A stretch of 64,000 nt of DNA, taken from NCBI RefSeq assembly GCF_000622365.1, contig NZ_JASC01000004.1:1-64000 (forward strand), written 5' to 3'. Below the pieces are notes generated by a model. It did no database searches and was not told the DNA's origin. It was given only the letters and a program-made list of their open reading frames with translations. The position numbers and the translations under genes are program-made. Shown in pieces: positions 1 to 8,532 of the stretch (the first letter of the stretch is position 1; each line of letters opens with the position of its first letter). Source of the DNA: Sulfitobacter noctilucae (GTDB lineage Bacteria > Pseudomonadota > Alphaproteobacteria > Rhodobacterales > Rhodobacteraceae).

Positions 1-528
1 GATCGGCAGTTCGAAGTTGATGCCCCTGACCGTGTTTGGGTGACCGATATTACCTCCATCAGGACCCATGAAGGCTGGTCGTACCTCGCTGTGGTCATCG
101 ACCTGTTCTCACGGCGTGTTGTGGGCTGGTCGATGCAATCCCGAATGACAACTGATCTGGCCTTGCAGGCATTGCTGAGTGCCGTATGGCGGCGCAAACC
201 AAAGCACAGGGTCATGATCCATTCCGACCAGGGGTCACAGTTCACCGGCAAAGAGTGGCAATCGTTTCTCGGCAAACACTATCTGGATGCCAGCATGAGT
301 AGGCGCGGGAATTGTCATGATAACGCAGTCGCCGAGAGCTTCTTTCACTTGCTGAAACGGGAACGCATCAGGCGGCGAACGTACACCACGCGCGACGCAG
401 CAAGGCAGGACGTGTTCGACTACATCGAGATGTTTTACAACCCGACCCGCAAGCACACCAACAACGGAATGCTGTCGCCAATTGACTATGAAACAGAACA
501 GAGGAAAATGAACGAGGCAAGCGTCTAG
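1..528 (+). CDS. IS3-family transposase (orfB), 5' end outside window
   Basis: Catalytic part of an IS3-family DDE transposase. The frame is open from base 1, so the start lies upstream of the window. Visible rve/integrase-core motifs are the first Asp in WVTDITSI, the second Asp in IHSDQGSQF and the Glu in DNAVAESFF, so the catalytic triad is intact in what is seen. The frame ends at a TAG at 526-528, just after NEASV. The next codons read on in frame as ETRGTS, a tail I associate with this transposase group, so the TAG may be slightly premature. The next IS fragment follows within about 20 bases. Confidence 0.9.
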   Translation, partial: DRQFEVDAPDRVWVTDITSIRTHEGWSYLAVVIDLFSRRVVGWSMQSRMTTDLALQALLSAVWRRKPKHRVMIHSDQGSQFTGKEWQSFLGKHYLDASMSRRGNCHDNAVAESFFHLLKRERIRRRTYTTRDAARQDVFDYIEMFYNPTRKHTNNGMLSPIDYETEQRKMNEASV

Positions 529-529
529 G

Positions 530-787
530 AAACTAGGGGCACGTCACATTGCCCTCGGCAAACCAATGCAGAACGGCTTTGTGGAAAGCTTCAACGGCAG
601 AATGCGGGATGAATGCCTGAACGAACATCTGTTCGACAACCTGCGCCATGCCCGCCAGTTGATCGCTGCTTGGCGTAATGACTTCAACAACCACCGCCCA
701 CACAGAAGCCTCGCTGGCATGACTACAGCTGAATATGCTAACCGGTCAGAAGAGGACCAAAACCTGAACAGAGCTAACCTAAATTAG
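530..787 (+). pseudogene. C-terminal fragment of a second IS3-family transposase
   Basis: Only the C-terminal quarter of an IS3-type orfB survives. It reads [11 protein letters not shown] then [16 protein letters not shown] and HRPHRSLAG, the region around the catalytic Glu (in VESFNG) and the conserved tail. The DD part and any start region are missing, so this is a remnant and not a gene. It lies directly after the first transposase, in another frame and from a different IS subgroup, which shows one IS recombined or inserted into another. Confidence 0.85.
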
Positions 788-788
788 C

Positions 789-810
789 GGACACAATGGG
801 GAGCAGGTCA
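789..810 (+). repeat. Probable terminal inverted repeat of the IS remnant
   Basis: The stretch ending in ATGGGGAGCAGGTCA resembles, in reverse complement, the end-like sequence at 4286-4310 (TGAGCTACTCCCCATT). Both look like ends of related IS3-group elements. A 10-base unit, GAGCAGGTCA, is repeated in tandem at 801-810 and 811-820, right at the presumed end of the element. Confidence 0.5.
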
Positions 811-949
811 GAGCAGGTCACATTCACTGAATAGGACTGCGCCATCGTCAAAGATCTCTATCTAACCGCCGGAACCCCGGGTGTCGTCCTTGCCAGCGTC
901 CAAACTGCTATGTGTCAATCTATATCGAGAACGAAAATTTATATTAGGT

Positions 950-2842
950 CTACCCTGAAAGGGCGTGACCTTCCGGTCGACCGGAGTTTCCACTGAAAGT
1001 TTGGGTTTTCCGCCCGATACCAGAGCGTCTAGAGAGTTTGAGCCGGATCCAGAAAGTAGTCTTTACATTGGGTAGCGAGTCATATCCGATCTTGCCGCCC
1101 ATCGCTTCAACTAGGCCTTTTGAGATCGCTAGGCCAAGACCGCTTCCTTCCTTATCCCTTGTCAGATTGTCTGCTTCCTGAGTGAAGGGTTTAAAGATTT
1201 GTTTTGAAAAGCTCGTGGAGACACCTCTGCCGTTATCAGTTACAGAAATTTGACAGGCTCCATTGAACCTTTCAACCCGCACTTCTACAGACCCTTTCTC
1301 ACTCGAAAACTTTGTGGCATTTGACAGAAGTTGCGAGATGGCCTGCTTTAGAAGTATCGCGTCTGCATCGGCCCAAATGGGATTAGTAGGTAGTTTTAGA
1401 CTATACGTCACACCTGACTTTTCCGCGATGTCTTGGTGCTGTATGACGGCCTGGCTAATTAATTCAGCAATACTAACCGGTTCCATTTGAACTGCTAGGC
1501 CTCCGGTATTGAGTTTCTGAAAATTGAGAAGATCATCGACCACTTCAAGGAGCCTATCGCTATTACGTTCGGCTACCTCAATGAGCCCCTTGGCCTTGTC
1601 GCCGGTTTCGAATTGGGCACACTGAGCCAGTAATTTTATCGCTCCATAGACAGATGCTAAGGGTGTACGAAGTTCATGACTTACAGTGGCGACAAAGTCG
1701 TCTTTCATTGTAGCCAGCCGCTTTTGCTCAGTGATATCTAACATCTGTGCAATGATTTGGCTCTGCTCAACATCGCCTTCTCTGAGGACAGACAAGCTTA
1801 TCTGAAGGTCAGCAACTGACCCATCTGGCCTCGTAATGCGCGTTTGCGTCGTACTGGTTGCAGATTTGCCCGAAACTAGGTCGCTAATGCTTCTTTTAAT
1901 CTCTTTGGTGTTGCCGATGCCCGAAAGATTTCCAATATTTTGACGGACCAGTTGGTTCTTCGTATATCCGAGCAGTTTTTGACACGAGTCGTTGAAAAGC
2001 AGAATGGTACCATCCAAGGCAAACACCGACATGGCGATTGGCGCGTTGGATATAAGCAGTTCAAGTTCATCCCGCCTTGACCTTGCAAGCTCCAAGGCAG
2101 CTTCTAAAGGCGAGATATCTGTCATTGTGCCTAATACTCTTGTAGCTTTTCCCTGGTCATCACGTTCTGTCACGCGCAAAACTGACTTCATCCAAAGCCA
2201 TGTTCCGTCGCCGCCTTTCATGCGAAACTTTGCCTCGGATTGTTCGATTTGACCGTCGATACATTTAGCGTCGATTTCGAGCACCGCATCCAAGTCGTCT
2301 GGATGGACTCTTTTCCGCCACTCCTCGTCTGAGTTATTTTCGTCGGCTTTCGAAAGTCCGAGTAGTTGGTACCAAGTATCTGACGCTGATCCCAATCCTG
2401 TGCGCAGGTCAGATTCAAATACGCCAATTCTGCTGCCTTGCAGCGCTAAATTCCACCGTTTCTCCTGTTCTTCAACCGTTTGCCAGGCTCGTTTGCGCGC
2501 CGTGACATCGCTTAGCGTTAAGACATTAGTTCCCTTATGCTCTCCCTCGGAAATGTGATCTACTTTCACGTCGTAGTATCTAAGATCACCCTTGGGTGAG
2601 CAAACCGTTATCAAGTTCATTTTCCATGCGGATAGAGACGTCGGGATAGCTAGCCGGCCCTCATGAAGCTCAATCTCTGGGAAAATTGTCGAAATTTTCG
2701 AACCGACTAATTTGCTCTGGTCGATATAAGCTAGCCTAGCTGCACTTAAGTTGCAGTATGTGACGTTCCCTGCGGCGTTTACCCCGAATATTCCCAGTGG
2801 CGAACTCTCGACGATTGCCTTAAACATTCCATGCTCCAACAT
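950..2842 (-). CDS. Orphan PAS-domain sensor histidine kinase
   Basis: A 630-residue kinase with three successive PAS-like modules (about 5-115, 125-245 and 255-375). A HisKA domain follows with its phospho-acceptor His389 in FVATVSHELRTPL. The HATPase_c domain has the N box near Asn508 (SQLLSNATKF), the G1 box in VTDNGRGV and the G2 box in GSGLGLAISKG. No transmembrane segment or receiver domain is apparent, so it is probably a soluble sensor. No response regulator is encoded nearby. The gene is visibly less GC-rich than the rest of the window and sits between IS remnants, consistent with acquisition by transfer. The start at 2842 is the first ATG and leaves the first PAS domain complete. 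Confidence 0.9.
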   Translation of the reverse strand: MLEHGMFKAIVESSPLGIFGVNAAGNVTYCNLSAARLAYIDQSKLVGSKISTIFPEIELHEGRLAIPTSLSAWKMNLITVCSPKGDLRYYDVKVDHISEGEHKGTNVLTLSDVTARKRAWQTVEEQEKRWNLALQGSRIGVFESDLRTGLGSASDTWYQLLGLSKADENNSDEEWRKRVHPDDLDAVLEIDAKCIDGQIEQSEAKFRMKGGDGTWLWMKSVLRVTERDDQGKATRVLGTMTDISPLEAALELARSRRDELELLISNAPIAMSVFALDGTILLFNDSCQKLLGYTKNQLVRQNIGNLSGIGNTKEIKRSISDLVSGKSATSTTQTRITRPDGSVADLQISLSVLREGDVEQSQIIAQMLDITEQKRLATMKDDFVATVSHELRTPLASVYGAIKLLAQCAQFETGDKAKGLIEVAERNSDRLLEVVDDLLNFQKLNTGGLAVQMEPVSIAELISQAVIQHQDIAEKSGVTYSLKLPTNPIWADADAILLKQAISQLLSNATKFSSEKGSVEVRVERFNGACQISVTDNGRGVSTSFSKQIFKPFTQEADNLTRDKEGSGLGLAISKGLVEAMGGKIGYDSLPNVKTTFWIRLKLSRRSGIGRKTQTFSGNSGRPEGHALSG

Positions 2843-3062
2843 GTTGGCGACTTGAGCGCCTTTTACTCATACTTCCAGGAATTAGTTTAATTTCCTTTGG
2901 ACTACGTTTTAAAACACTTAAACATCGCCTAGCATAACGGTTAGTGGAAACGATCTGAAGGCTTTCGACAAGTGCAAATGCTTCTAAAGCTTGAACCCTT
3001 TCAGCATCTGTTTCTGAGGGGCCGCCAATGCTGGCGACCCACTAAGCAACTTAAGATCCGCT

Positions 3063-4001
3063 CTATTTTGAGATGCGCGCGATGAATTTGGCGCTAGACA
3101 TCTTAATCTTTAGTCGGCCGTTCCTGATCCAGTCAGGGTCCAGTCTAAGCAAAGCAGTCTCATTGCGAATGATTTTCGAATTCAATTTCAATCGAGCGTC
3201 TACTTGGCCGCCGGCGGCAGGTTTAACTTCATAGACCTGTCCAAGGAAAACCCCATCCGATGCCCATACATTCGCACCGATGATGGCCTGTGCGCTAGAA
3301 GTCGGTTCCGCCGCGAACGACCGCTGCTTGGTCGTACTGAGCCCCAAACTACGACTAATGCTGCTAAATCCAAAATCACCATTCCGGCCACCCGATGCGG
3401 AGCTACTATCTGCTGATCCCGGCCCGCCGCTATCCGAATTGCCGCCTGACCCAGAGCCGCCAGTGCCACTGCCACCCGTGCCTGAACCACCTGTGCCACT
3501 ACCACCCGTGCCTGAGCCACCTGTACCGCTGCCACCTGTGCCTGAGCCACCTGTGTTCCCGTTTGATCCACCGCTGCCAAGACCCACTCCAAGGCCAGCT
3601 CCTAATCCGCCAACAGATGCTCCGAGGCCGCCGCTACCAACGCTGCCCGAGCCACTCCCGGTTCCATTGCCCGACCCTTGGCCGGTTGCGCCACCCGAGC
3701 TACTTCCACCACTATTCCCTGATCCACTTCCGGTGCCGACACCAACTCCGGCACCCAGCCCTCCTGACTGACCACTTGAGCCTTGACCACTTCCCCCGGA
3801 GCTTGATCCGCTACCGTTGCCACCTCCTAAGCCGACACCGACACCAACGCCGAGCCCGCCGACATCTGCCCCGATGCCCGCGCCGATACCGTCACCACCA
3901 ATTCCTATGCCTACCCCTGCACCGAGGCCAAGCGCCATTGCACTCGACGAAAGACTGATCGTGATTATCGCTGTTGCAGTCAGTTGCTTTGCGTGTCTCA
4001 T
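3063..4001 (-). CDS. Secreted glycine-rich repeat protein with C-terminal PRC-barrel-like domain
   Basis: 312 residues. An N-terminal signal peptide (about 1-23, ending SSSAMA) precedes a low-complexity core of Gly, Ser, Val and Ala with alternating GVG/GIG motifs. A near-perfect run of GTGGS pentapeptides lies around residues 150-180. The last 75 residues are not repetitive: AQAIIGANVWASDGVFLGQV then ARLKLNSKII and LLRLDPDWI resemble a PRC-barrel-like fold seen at the end of similar exported proteins in this family of bacteria. An RBS-like AGAAGGA precedes the ATG. The role is unknown; a cell-surface or matrix function is a guess. Confidence 0.75.
   Translation of the reverse strand: MRHAKQLTATAIITISLSSSAMALGLGAGVGIGIGGDGIGAGIGADVGGLGVGVGVGLGGGNGSGSSSGGSGQGSSGQSGGLGAGVGVGTGSGSGNSGGSSSGGATGQGSGNGTGSGSGSVGSGGLGASVGGLGAGLGVGLGSGGSNGNTGGSGTGGSGTGGSGTGGSGTGGSGTGGSGTGGSGSGGNSDSGGPGSADSSSASGGRNGDFGFSSISRSLGLSTTKQRSFAAEPTSSAQAIIGANVWASDGVFLGQVYEVKPAAGGQVDARLKLNSKIIRNETALLRLDPDWIRNGRLKIKMSSAKFIARISK
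3455..3560 (-). repeat. Tandem repeats encoding GTGGS units
   Basis: On the plus strand, units of about 15 bases alternate between CCTGAGCCACCTGTG-like and CCGCTGCCACC-like forms, and two units make a 30-base period. They encode consecutive GTGGS pentapeptides in the glycine-rich protein. Copies differ only by synonymous changes, so the array looks selected for the peptide but could also change length by slippage. Confidence 0.85.
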
Positions 4002-4285
4002 TTCGTAATCCTTCTTACTTGTTTAAACTGATTAAGACGGCTCCACACAACTTGCGGGGTATGCCATCGGCGTACTTACAAGCGTAGAATCGGTTTTCGG
4101 CACAATTCAGGCGTGTGAGAATATATCTCAGAGTTGTATTTTAGGGTTGAAGAATAGGAAATATCAATATCTATCAAGTAGATAGACTAAATTCGAACTT
4201 TTATCCTTTAAGAAATACGCCGGCAAATTGGCCTTTCAAACTTAAAATAAGACTTCGTCTAATAAACACAGTTCATATATTGAAC
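4002..4285. other. AT-rich intergenic region upstream of the glycine-rich gene
   Basis: No convincing gene is seen. The stretch is markedly AT-rich and must hold the promoter of the glycine-rich gene. A perfect inverted repeat, AGTTCA-TATAT-TGAACT, lies at 4270-4286, touching the presumed IS end at 4286. It could be an operator or part of the IS target site. Confidence 0.5.
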
Positions 4286-4336
4286 TGAGCTACTCCCCAT
4301 TATTTGGACAGTATCTGGCGTAAATTAAGCTACTTT

Positions 4337-5229
4337 TTACACCTGTTGATCGGGGTTGGTTTTCTCATTTCTCTGCCTATAGACCAGGGCAGGTGGCCTG
4401 CCGCCAAGCGAGGAATGCGGTCGCTTGTGATTGTAGAACTCGATCCACTTTCTGATGCCCGCCTTGGCCTCTGAACCGCTCTCTCAAGCATGCAGATAGA
4501 CGCACTCGTATTTCAGCGGCCGCCACAGGCGTTCGACAAAGATGTCGTCCAGGAACCGACCCTTGCCGTCCATCGAGATCCGGGTGCCAACCCGCTTCAG
4601 TCGGCAGTCCAAACGAAGGACGTGAACTGGCTGCCCGATCTGTGTTCATGATCTCGGGCGGGCCGAACCGGTGGATCGGCTCGTTCAGCGCCTCGACGCA
4701 AAAGTCAGCCTCAAGGGTGTTCGAGATGCGCCAAGCCAAAACCTTGCGGGTGTGCCAGTCCATGATCGCCACCAAATACAGGAACCCACGCCGCATCGGC
4801 AGGTAGGTGATGTCTGCGCGCCAGACCTGATTGGGCCGATCAACGCGCAACCCGCGCAGCAAATAGGGGTAAGTATTGTGCCCTTTTGCCGCTTTGCTGG
4901 TGTTGGGCTTCTGATAGATCGGCATCAAACCCATTAACCGCATGAGACGGCGGATGCGCTTCTCGTTCACGAGATGATCCTCATTGCGCAGGTACCAGGT
5001 CATCCATTGGCCGTCAGGGTATTTGCACAGCAAATGTCCCGAGAGGCTGGCGCTCGCCGTAAAACGGGGCCTCCAGGAACTGCTTGTAGATCAGACGCAT
5101 CAAATCGAGGTTCATCTCGGTCTCGCGTTTCGGCTCATAGTAAAATGACGAACGTGAGATCGACAGCAGCGCACATTGTTTGCCAACAGACAGGCCAGGC
5201 AGGTTCGGCTCAATCATCCTACGCCTCAC
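4337..5229 (-). pseudogene. IS3-family transposase orfB, multiply disrupted
   Basis: The pieces are recognisable but lie in several frames. The N-terminal helix-turn-helix region (LSISRSSFYYEPKRETEM, EAPFYGERQ) is followed by about 43 extra bases near 5010-5055 before MTWYLRNEDH, which breaks the frame. The DDE core continues with RPNQVWRADITYLP and PPEIMNTD. A second frameshift near 4620 then puts the rest (RFLDDIFVERLWRPLKYE) out of frame. An in-frame TGA follows YLHA near 4490. The original stop appears to be the TAA at 4337-4339, after HSSLGG and PPALVY. It cannot make an active transposase. Confidence 0.9.
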
Positions 5230-5350
5230 TTGCCGGTCCAGAGTTTGAGCTTTCTGGCCAAAAAATTGTTGGCGACGGCCAACTCCCCAATCTTGGCGTG
5301 CAGGTCTTTCACCTGCTCCTCATCAATCTCCAGCGTTTTCGGCCTCCGCA
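5226..5350 (-). pseudogene. 3' remnant of IS3 orfA
   Basis: The last ~40 codons read [18 protein letters not shown] and [11 protein letters not shown] before a stop at 5226. This is the leucine-zipper C-terminus typical of IS3-family OrfA. The N-terminal half is absent. Because of the frameshift in the adjacent CobW-type gene, this remnant is in frame with that gene's shifted tail and makes a false 441-codon fusion. Confidence 0.8.
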
Positions 5351-6551
5351 TGCCGCCAAACTGGAAAGGGATCGGGCAGGTCCGGCAATGCCTCGGGACC
5401 GGGTGCAAGATGTTCAGGTACAAGGCATTGATCCAGCCGGGCCTTGATCGTGGACCAATCGATGCCCGCGCCGATAAAGACCAACTCCTGACGACGGTCG
5501 CCCCAGGGCGCGGACCAGTGCGCGGCCATATACTGACGCGCGCTTTCGTGATCGGGCCAGCGCTCTTCAGGCACAGAAGCCCACCATGTGCCCAACGGCT
5601 TGATGCTCGACAGTGCCCCGCCAGACTGAACTCAGCCACCCATTCCGGGCGTGTGGCAATCCAGAAGTGTCCCTTGGCACGGATCACACCGGGCAGGTCG
5701 CCATTCAGCAGCGCCAAGATCTTTTCCGGCTCGAACGGGCGGCGGGCGCGGTAGACATAGCTGGCTACGCCATATTCCTCGGTCTCGGGCACATGGTCCG
5801 CGAAGCCATATAACTCCTTGGCCCACATCGGGTGTTCATGCGCCTTCTCGAAATCGAAAAGCCCCGTATTCAGGATCGCATCCGCCGGGACATCACCGTG
5901 ATTGGTTTCAATAATCTGCGCATCGCCGTTCAGACTGCGGATGATCTTGCGCGCAGCGTCCACATCATGCGTTTGGGCGTCTGCAACCTTGTTGAGAACA
6001 ACCACATCGGCAAATTCGATCTGTTCGACCAGAAGGTTGACCAGCGTGCGCTCGTCCTCCTCGCCCAACGTTTCACCCCGGTCACGCAGAAAATCATGAC
6101 TGGAATAGTCGCGCAGCAGGTTCACCGCATCGACTACCGTCACCATTGTATCCAGGCGCGACACATCTGACAGGCTTTCGCCGGCTTCGTCGCGAAAGTC
6201 GAAGGTTGCGGCGACAGGCAGCGGCTCGGAGATGCCGGTCGACTCGATCAATAGGTAGTCGAACCGCCCGTCCTCGGCCAAGCGCCGGACCTCTTGCAAC
6301 AGGTCGTCGCGCAGGGTGCAGCAAATACACCCGTTCGACATCTCTACCAGCGTCTCATCGGTGTGGCTCAGGTTTGCTCCGCCTTCGCGCACCAGATCGG
6401 CATCGATGTTCACCTCGGACATATCGTTGACGATGACCGCTACACGGCGGCCCTCGCGGTTGTTCAAAATGCGGTTCAGGAGTGTTGTCTTGCCAGCACC
6501 CAGAAAGCCTGACAGGACTGTTGCGGGAAGACGTTCTTGAAGCACGCGCAT
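5323..6551 (-). pseudogene. CobW/COG0523 family GTPase metallochaperone with a 1-base frameshift
   Basis: G3E-type GTPase of the CobW/Zn-chaperone family, thought to load metal into client proteins at the cost of GTP. Visible motifs are Walker [10 protein letters not shown] (residues 15-23), the metal-binding CxCC motif in NGCICCTL (75-78), ESTG in [11 protein letters not shown] and NKVAD for guanine recognition. After EFSLAG (near base 5615) the frame is lost. One G added to the GGGG run there restores [12 protein letters not shown] and a normal CobW C-terminal domain ending DLPDPFPVW at 5323. This is a true frameshift or a homopolymer sequencing error. It is divergent from an Rrf2 regulator, which probably controls it. 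Confidence 0.85.
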
Positions 6552-6580
6552 ACCTCGGTGTTGGTGAAACTCAGAATCAT

Positions 6581-6631
6581 GTAACTAGATGAGTTACCGA
6601 ATACGCGCAACTGCTACTGTTACAAAATAAC
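6581..6631. promoter_or_regulatory. Two inverted repeats in the cobW-like / rrf2 divergent promoter
   Basis: A perfect inverted repeat GTAACT-AGATG-AGTTAC spans 6581-6597. A second, GTTA-CAAAA-TAAC, spans 6619-6631, about 20 bases before the regulator's likely start. Both lie in the ~100-base gap between the divergent genes. They share a GTTA half-site and suit binding by the encoded Rrf2 dimer or by a metal regulator such as Zur. Confidence 0.55.
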
Positions 6632-6651
6632 GCAACCAATGGAGATTGCCT

Positions 6652-7077
6652 GTGAAACGCAACAGCCGCCTGTCACTGGCCCTTCACACCCTCGGGCATA
6701 TGGCACGAGACCCCGAGCAGACGCGGAAGTCTGCCGATATTGCCGCGCATGCAGGGACAAACCCCGTGGTCGTGCGCCGTGTGTTGGGGAGCCTGCGCGA
6801 GGCAGGATTGCTGGTGTCCGAAAGTGGCCACGCAGGCGGTTGGCGTCTGGCGCGCGCGCCGCAGCAGATCACACTGGCAGATGTATACCTTGCGTTGGAT
6901 GAACGGCTCGTCGCCCCCCAAGCCGATACCGAAGAGCATAATTGCAGCGTCGAACATGCACTTCATGCACGTGTCTCCAAGGTCATGGCAGAAGTCGAAC
7001 AGACCCTTCTTGCAAAGCTGTCCGAGACCAACATCCTTGCCATACGCGGCTCGGCTGATGAGGGGATGGGCGAGTAG
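6652..7077 (+). CDS. Rrf2-family transcriptional regulator
   Basis: About 141 residues. The N-terminal winged helix (SRLSLALHTLGHMA ... SADIAAHAGTNPVVVRRVLG ... LREAGLLVSESGHAGGW) fits the Rrf2 family, in the YwnA-like branch. There is one cysteine (EHNCSVEHAL) and no three-Cys Fe-S cluster like that of IscR or NsrR, so Fe-S sensing is not supported. GTG at 6652 is preferred over TTG at 6646 because GGAG at 6641-6644 is then correctly spaced. It is divergent from the CobW-type gene, with inverted repeats between them. Confidence 0.85.
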   Translation: MKRNSRLSLALHTLGHMARDPEQTRKSADIAAHAGTNPVVVRRVLGSLREAGLLVSESGHAGGWRLARAPQQITLADVYLALDERLVAPQADTEEHNCSVEHALHARVSKVMAEVEQTLLAKLSETNILAIRGSADEGMGE

Positions 7078-7228
7078 GGGCGGGTTTTTTCTATTAGACT
7101 GAACGCAATGAACCGTCGATTTTACGGATAATCCCACTGCCTTAGCCACGATCATTTGCGCCGATAAACGTAACGATCACCCATGACAATCACGCCACGC
7201 TTTAGGGCCCGCAACCACTGGAGCTATC

Positions 7229-8362
7229 ATGCACGTCACTGATATCCTTTCCGAGCTGATCGCCATTCCCGACCTGCCGGGTCAATCCAATGCTGCGATG
7301 GGTGCCTGTATCGGCAAACACCTTGATAACGCCGGCGCCACGGTTACGCTTTTGCCGGGTCCCGAGGGGGATCGCGGGAATATATTTGCTACGCTTGGCC
7401 CTGCAGATGAGCGGGGCTATCTGCTGTCGGGGCACATGGATGTGGTGCCGGTGGAAGGGCAGGATTGGACCAGCGATCCGTTTTCCCTGACCGCGCGGGA
7501 CGGAAAGCTGTACGGACGAGGCACTTCGGATATGAAGGGCTTTCTGGCCTCCATGCTGGCGACGGCCTATGCCCTTAAGGACAAGCCGTTGCGGCAACCG
7601 CTGCACTTTGCCTTTTCCTATGACGAAGAAATCGGCTGTCGCGGGGTGCCGCATATGATCACTGAAATGCCCCGGCTTTGCGCGCCGCCGCTGGGTTGTA
7701 TCATTGGAGAGCCCTCCGACATGCACCCCGTCCTGTCACACAAGGGCAAGCGGGCTGTGTCGTTCACGTTCAAAGGGCGTGCGGCACATTCCTCCACGCC
7801 GGATGCGGGGCTGAATGCCCTCTACCCTGCTGCCGACCTGGCATTGTTTGTGCGGGGCTTGAACCTCGAACTGGCACAATCAGGGGCAAAGGACGACAGG
7901 TTTGATCCGCCCCACTCTACTGTGGTGGCAAGTGTCATCACCGGCGGCACGGCGGTGAATATCATCCCTGATGGCTGCACCGTGCAGATCGAATGCCGTG
8001 CTGTGCCCGGTCAGGATGCAGATGCCATCATCGACAGGGTTTTGCAGTTTGCCCGTGCCGCACAGCGCAGCGGTGCGGCGGATGCGGTGGAAGTAACGGA
8101 CCTTAGCAGCTATCCCGCGCTTACACCGCCTGACGATCCGGCCTTGGAAAGCATGATGTCGGAACTTACCGGCCATCCAGTGCAGCAAGCCGTCAGCTTT
8201 GGCACCGAGGCGGGGCTTTTTCAGGCTGCGGGCCATGCGGCCCTGATTTGCGGTCCGGGGTCCATGTCCAGAGCACATCGCGCAGATGAGTACATCACAC
8301 AAAGCGAGCTTGATGCCTGCTGTAAGGTTCTCGGGTTGCTGGCAGATCAGTTGCGTCCCTGA
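7229..8362 (+). CDS. M20-family deacylase, acetylornithine deacetylase-like (ArgE)
   Basis: 377 residues, a normal length for ArgE/DapE-type zinc amidohydrolases, which release an acyl group from an N-acyl amino acid. Metal and catalytic positions are visible: H69 and D71 in LLSGHMDVVP, the bridging Asp in GRGTSDMKG, the Glu pair in SYDEEIGCRG, Glu in IIGEPSD and a C-terminal His in MSRAHRADEY. The dimerisation lid has the usual KGRAAHSS segment. GGAG lies ~9 bases before the ATG. No other arginine gene is nearby, so it may serve catabolism of N-acyl amino acids. Confidence 0.85.
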   Translation: MHVTDILSELIAIPDLPGQSNAAMGACIGKHLDNAGATVTLLPGPEGDRGNIFATLGPADERGYLLSGHMDVVPVEGQDWTSDPFSLTARDGKLYGRGTSDMKGFLASMLATAYALKDKPLRQPLHFAFSYDEEIGCRGVPHMITEMPRLCAPPLGCIIGEPSDMHPVLSHKGKRAVSFTFKGRAAHSSTPDAGLNALYPAADLALFVRGLNLELAQSGAKDDRFDPPHSTVVASVITGGTAVNIIPDGCTVQIECRAVPGQDADAIIDRVLQFARAAQRSGAADAVEVTDLSSYPALTPPDDPALESMMSELTGHPVQQAVSFGTEAGLFQAAGHAALICGPGSMSRAHRADEYITQSELDACCKVLGLLADQLRP

Positions 8363-8532
8363 ACACGGCGCGCTTTGGCACCTGTAGGGATATACCCGGC
8401 GGCGGGCCGCACAGAGCGTGACGTCACTTCACCCCTTGGGTTGCACCTTGGCGACGAGGTGTGTTCAGTCACGGCCAGCGCGGCGCTGACGCCGCATCTT
8501 ACATTCTACTCACCTACTTTGGAGATACTGAC

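Larger units (their letters stand above)
4286..5350 (-). mobile_element. Decayed IS3-family insertion sequence
   Basis: One end is visible at 4286-4310, beginning TGAGCTACTCCCCATT. The element contains a broken orfB (4337-5229) and the last ~40 codons of orfA (5226 to about 5350), then stops abruptly at the 3' end of the neighbouring CobW-type gene. The second terminus and most of orfA are missing. It is a dead remnant that probably inserted at, or recombined with, the end of that gene. Confidence 0.8.

Noticed and set aside
3455-3560. Repeats resembling a CRISPR array
   Set aside because: Units are contiguous, in frame, without unique spacers, and encode GTGGS peptides.
3280-3958. Long proline-rich frames opposite the glycine-rich gene
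   Set aside because: They mirror the Gly codons of the real gene on the other strand and have no signal, RBS or independent similarity.
5226-6551. A 441-codon CobW-IS fusion protein
   Set aside because: The sequence after EFSLAG does not resemble CobW, while the +1 frame does perfectly. The fusion is the result of a frameshift, not a new protein.
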